Shown here: positions 6,059 to 6,979 of the stretch, piece by piece | Layout: each line of letters starts with the position of its first letter | Position numbering within the stretch: the first letter of the stretch is position 1 | Origin: JADKAV01 sp963818505 | GTDB taxonomy: Bacteria > Actinomycetota > Actinomycetes > S36-B12 > UBA10799 | NCBI GenBank assembly: GCA_963818505.1 | Contig: CAWFSJ010000008.1 | Span: 1-6,979 of the forward strand | Reading direction: 5' to 3' | Length of the DNA stretch: 6,979 bases | Position numbers and translations under genes: made by a program | The notes under the pieces: model-generated | What the model was told of the DNA's origin: nothing | Seen by the model: the letters and a program-made list of their open reading frames with translations, nothing else | Database searches by the model: none

Positions 6059-6170
6059 CCGCTCCATGACCACGTCCGCGAGGAGGGGGCGCTCATCGCA
6101 CTTACGAGAAAGGCGCCTCTGATGGGGTGAACTTCGAGTGTTGACGGGTGCGCTCACGATCTGCCGAGCC

Positions 6171-6176
6171 TATTCT
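6171..6176 (+). promoter_or_regulatory. possible -10 element for the two-helix membrane protein gene
   Basis: TATTCT fits TANNNT, and transcription would begin near 6183, right at the base of the leader hairpin. TTGACG is present at 6141-6146, but the 24-base gap is too long for an ordinary sigma-70-type promoter. The -35 is therefore uncertain. Confidence 0.3.
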
Positions 6177-6183
6177 TGAGGTG

Positions 6184-6210
6184 CGACGGCGCAGCCGTTT
6201 CGCGCCGTCG
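6184..6210 (+). promoter_or_regulatory. leader hairpin upstream of the membrane protein gene
   Basis: CGACGGCGC (6184-6192) and GCGCCGTCG (6202-6210) form a perfect 9-bp stem around a 9-base loop. The stem is all G/C apart from one A-T pair and stands 7 bases before the AAGGGGG ribosome site (6218-6224). If transcription starts near 6183, the hairpin would cap the 5' end of the mRNA, where it could stabilise the transcript or affect translation. As a DNA inverted repeat it could also be an operator. Confidence 0.5.
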
Positions 6211-6229
6211 AAGCGCGAAGGGGGAAACC

Positions 6230-6889
6230 GTGACCACATACACATCCAAGATCCCTGCCCAGGCTGTGGGCCAGGGCCAGGATCTCGTCGAGCCCACCCA
6301 GGATCTCCTGCGGAGCATGAATCTCCTACCGGCCGCCGACGCCACGTTAGGGGACTTCAAATACGCCTTTGAAGGTCCACCCGACAGCGTGTCCATTCTT
6401 GAGGCTGGCGCAACCGCGGCCATCAAGGGCTGGTCGACTCTCATTGGTGTCAGTGCGGCCGCAACCTCGGCCTGGATACTCAAAGCATGGGCCGGGCTGG
6501 CCAACAACTCGTGGAACCAGCCGTTCGCCTTGCTTGCCGTGGCGATCGTCATAGCCGCAGCGACCCTCGGCATCGCGCACTTGTTCGCCGCTGACGTCCA
6601 GGGGCGCGCGCTCGCCATGACCGCAACCATCGATGCGCGGCGTAACGTGGCGATCGCGATGATCGACGCCACGGCTGAGCGCTTCACCGCGCCGGCCTCA
6701 GGACCGCAGGACGAGCGACTGATCGGACTGCCCGGTCTCACCTCCGAGAACGCCGATGAGACCACCACAGGCGCCGAGCAGGGATGGAGAGCGCTTGCCT
6801 GGCGCAGCGCCGGCGGCAAGGAGGAATTCCTTCTGACCAAAGGCCGGGTCACCAAGTGGGTGGATGCCCAGCACGTGAAGATCACCTGA
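6230..6889 (+). CDS. hypothetical protein with two predicted membrane segments
   Basis: The protein has 219 residues from the GTG at 6230, which follows AAGGGGG (6218-6224) at a 5-base spacing. The frame is open back to 6176, but those codons lie in the leader hairpin and lack a ribosome site. I do not recognise the family. Residues 1-50 are polar and soluble-looking. Residues ~68-88 (a moderately hydrophobic Ala-rich stretch with Trp) and ~98-121 (LLAVAIVIAAATLGIAHLFA core) are likely membrane helices joined by the short loop NNSWNQ. Residues ~122-150 may be an amphipathic helix with Arg (RRNVAIAMIDATAERF). A Pro/Gly/Glu linker follows, and then a compact Trp-containing end (WRALAWRSAGGKEEFLLTKG) that may form a small beta domain. 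The two-helix hairpin puts both ends on the same side of the membrane. The gene diverges from rpoZ, and nothing nearby suggests its job. Confidence 0.8.
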   Translation: MTTYTSKIPAQAVGQGQDLVEPTQDLLRSMNLLPAADATLGDFKYAFEGPPDSVSILEAGATAAIKGWSTLIGVSAAATSAWILKAWAGLANNSWNQPFALLAVAIVIAAATLGIAHLFAADVQGRALAMTATIDARRNVAIAMIDATAERFTAPASGPQDERLIGLPGLTSENADETTTGAEQGWRALAWRSAGGKEEFLLTKGRVTKWVDAQHVKIT

Positions 6890-6922
6890 CCAGTGCCAAA
6901 GAGCGGCCGGGAGCCTAGGCCC

Positions 6923-6938
6923 CGACCTGAGGCGGTCG
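6923..6938 (+). terminator. weak hairpin after the membrane protein gene
   Basis: CGACC (6923-6927) pairs with GGTCG (6934-6938) around a 6-base loop, 34 bases after the TGA and followed by TT. The palindrome GCCTAGGC lies just before it. The stem is short, so the terminator call is tentative. The rest of the sequence to the window end shows no gene. Confidence 0.25.
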
Positions 6939-6979
6939 TTCGAAGCCAACTGCAGGCTCCACGCAGCACCGACCCTCCT

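Noticed and set aside
6934..6950. tRNA-like TTCGAA motif near the right end
   Set aside because: TTCGAA alone resembles a T-loop, but no matching T-stem, acceptor stem or anticodon arm can be built around it.

Overview
The window is high-GC DNA from an actinomycete (Actinomycetota). The best evidence is the rpoZ-coaBC pair. RpoZ carries the actinobacterial omega core (DSKYSLVIEAARRARQINAYY). CoaBC carries the actinobacterial forms of the family motifs (PHVRIGQQADLVVVAPATAN, PAMHTEMW). GTG starts, G/C-rich third codon positions and purine-rich ribosome binding sites fit this. The order or genus cannot be read from the sequence.

Layout: (1) Positions 1-516 have no convincing complete gene, only a possible 3' tail of a plus-strand gene in the first 58 bases. 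The stretch does hold a striking cluster of palindromic DNA. Four copies of a ~31-bp unit are arranged two against two, head to head, at about 293-418, and a nested long inverted repeat follows at 426-501. (2) Positions 517-897 (minus) hold what looks like a decayed secreted/beta-sandwich protein gene, with one in-frame TAA dividing an otherwise continuous reading frame. (3) Positions 1028-2593 (minus) encode a 521-residue exported protein made of carboxypeptidase-regulatory/Cna-B-like beta-sandwich repeats and a basic C-terminal Ig-like domain. (4) Divergent from it, 2878-4440 (plus) encodes a 520-residue exported protein of seven delta-60 repeats (a likely seven-bladed beta-propeller) plus a basic fibronectin-III-like tail. 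(5) A strong hairpin at 4467-4496 separates that gene from the convergent housekeeping operon. (6) rpoZ (6022-5747) and coaBC (5750-4542) form a minus-strand operon. (7) Divergent from rpoZ, 6230-6889 (plus) encodes an unrecognised 219-residue protein with two predicted membrane segments; its leader carries a perfect 9-bp hairpin.

How the parts work together: rpoZ and coaBC are housekeeping genes (RNA polymerase omega subunit; bifunctional CoA biosynthesis enzyme) that appear translationally coupled. Unusually, coaBC has no ATG, GTG or TTG available near its N-terminus. The only sensible initiator is a CTG that overlaps the rpoZ stop as CTGA. The two divergent secreted proteins share a plan: signal peptide, repeated beta modules, then a basic C-terminal beta domain with two cysteines and no LPXTG or membrane anchor. 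They may belong to a common cell-surface or extracellular module whose function is unknown. I see no phage, transposase, CRISPR, tRNA or rRNA gene. The most unusual non-coding structure is the palindromic repeat cluster at 293-501.
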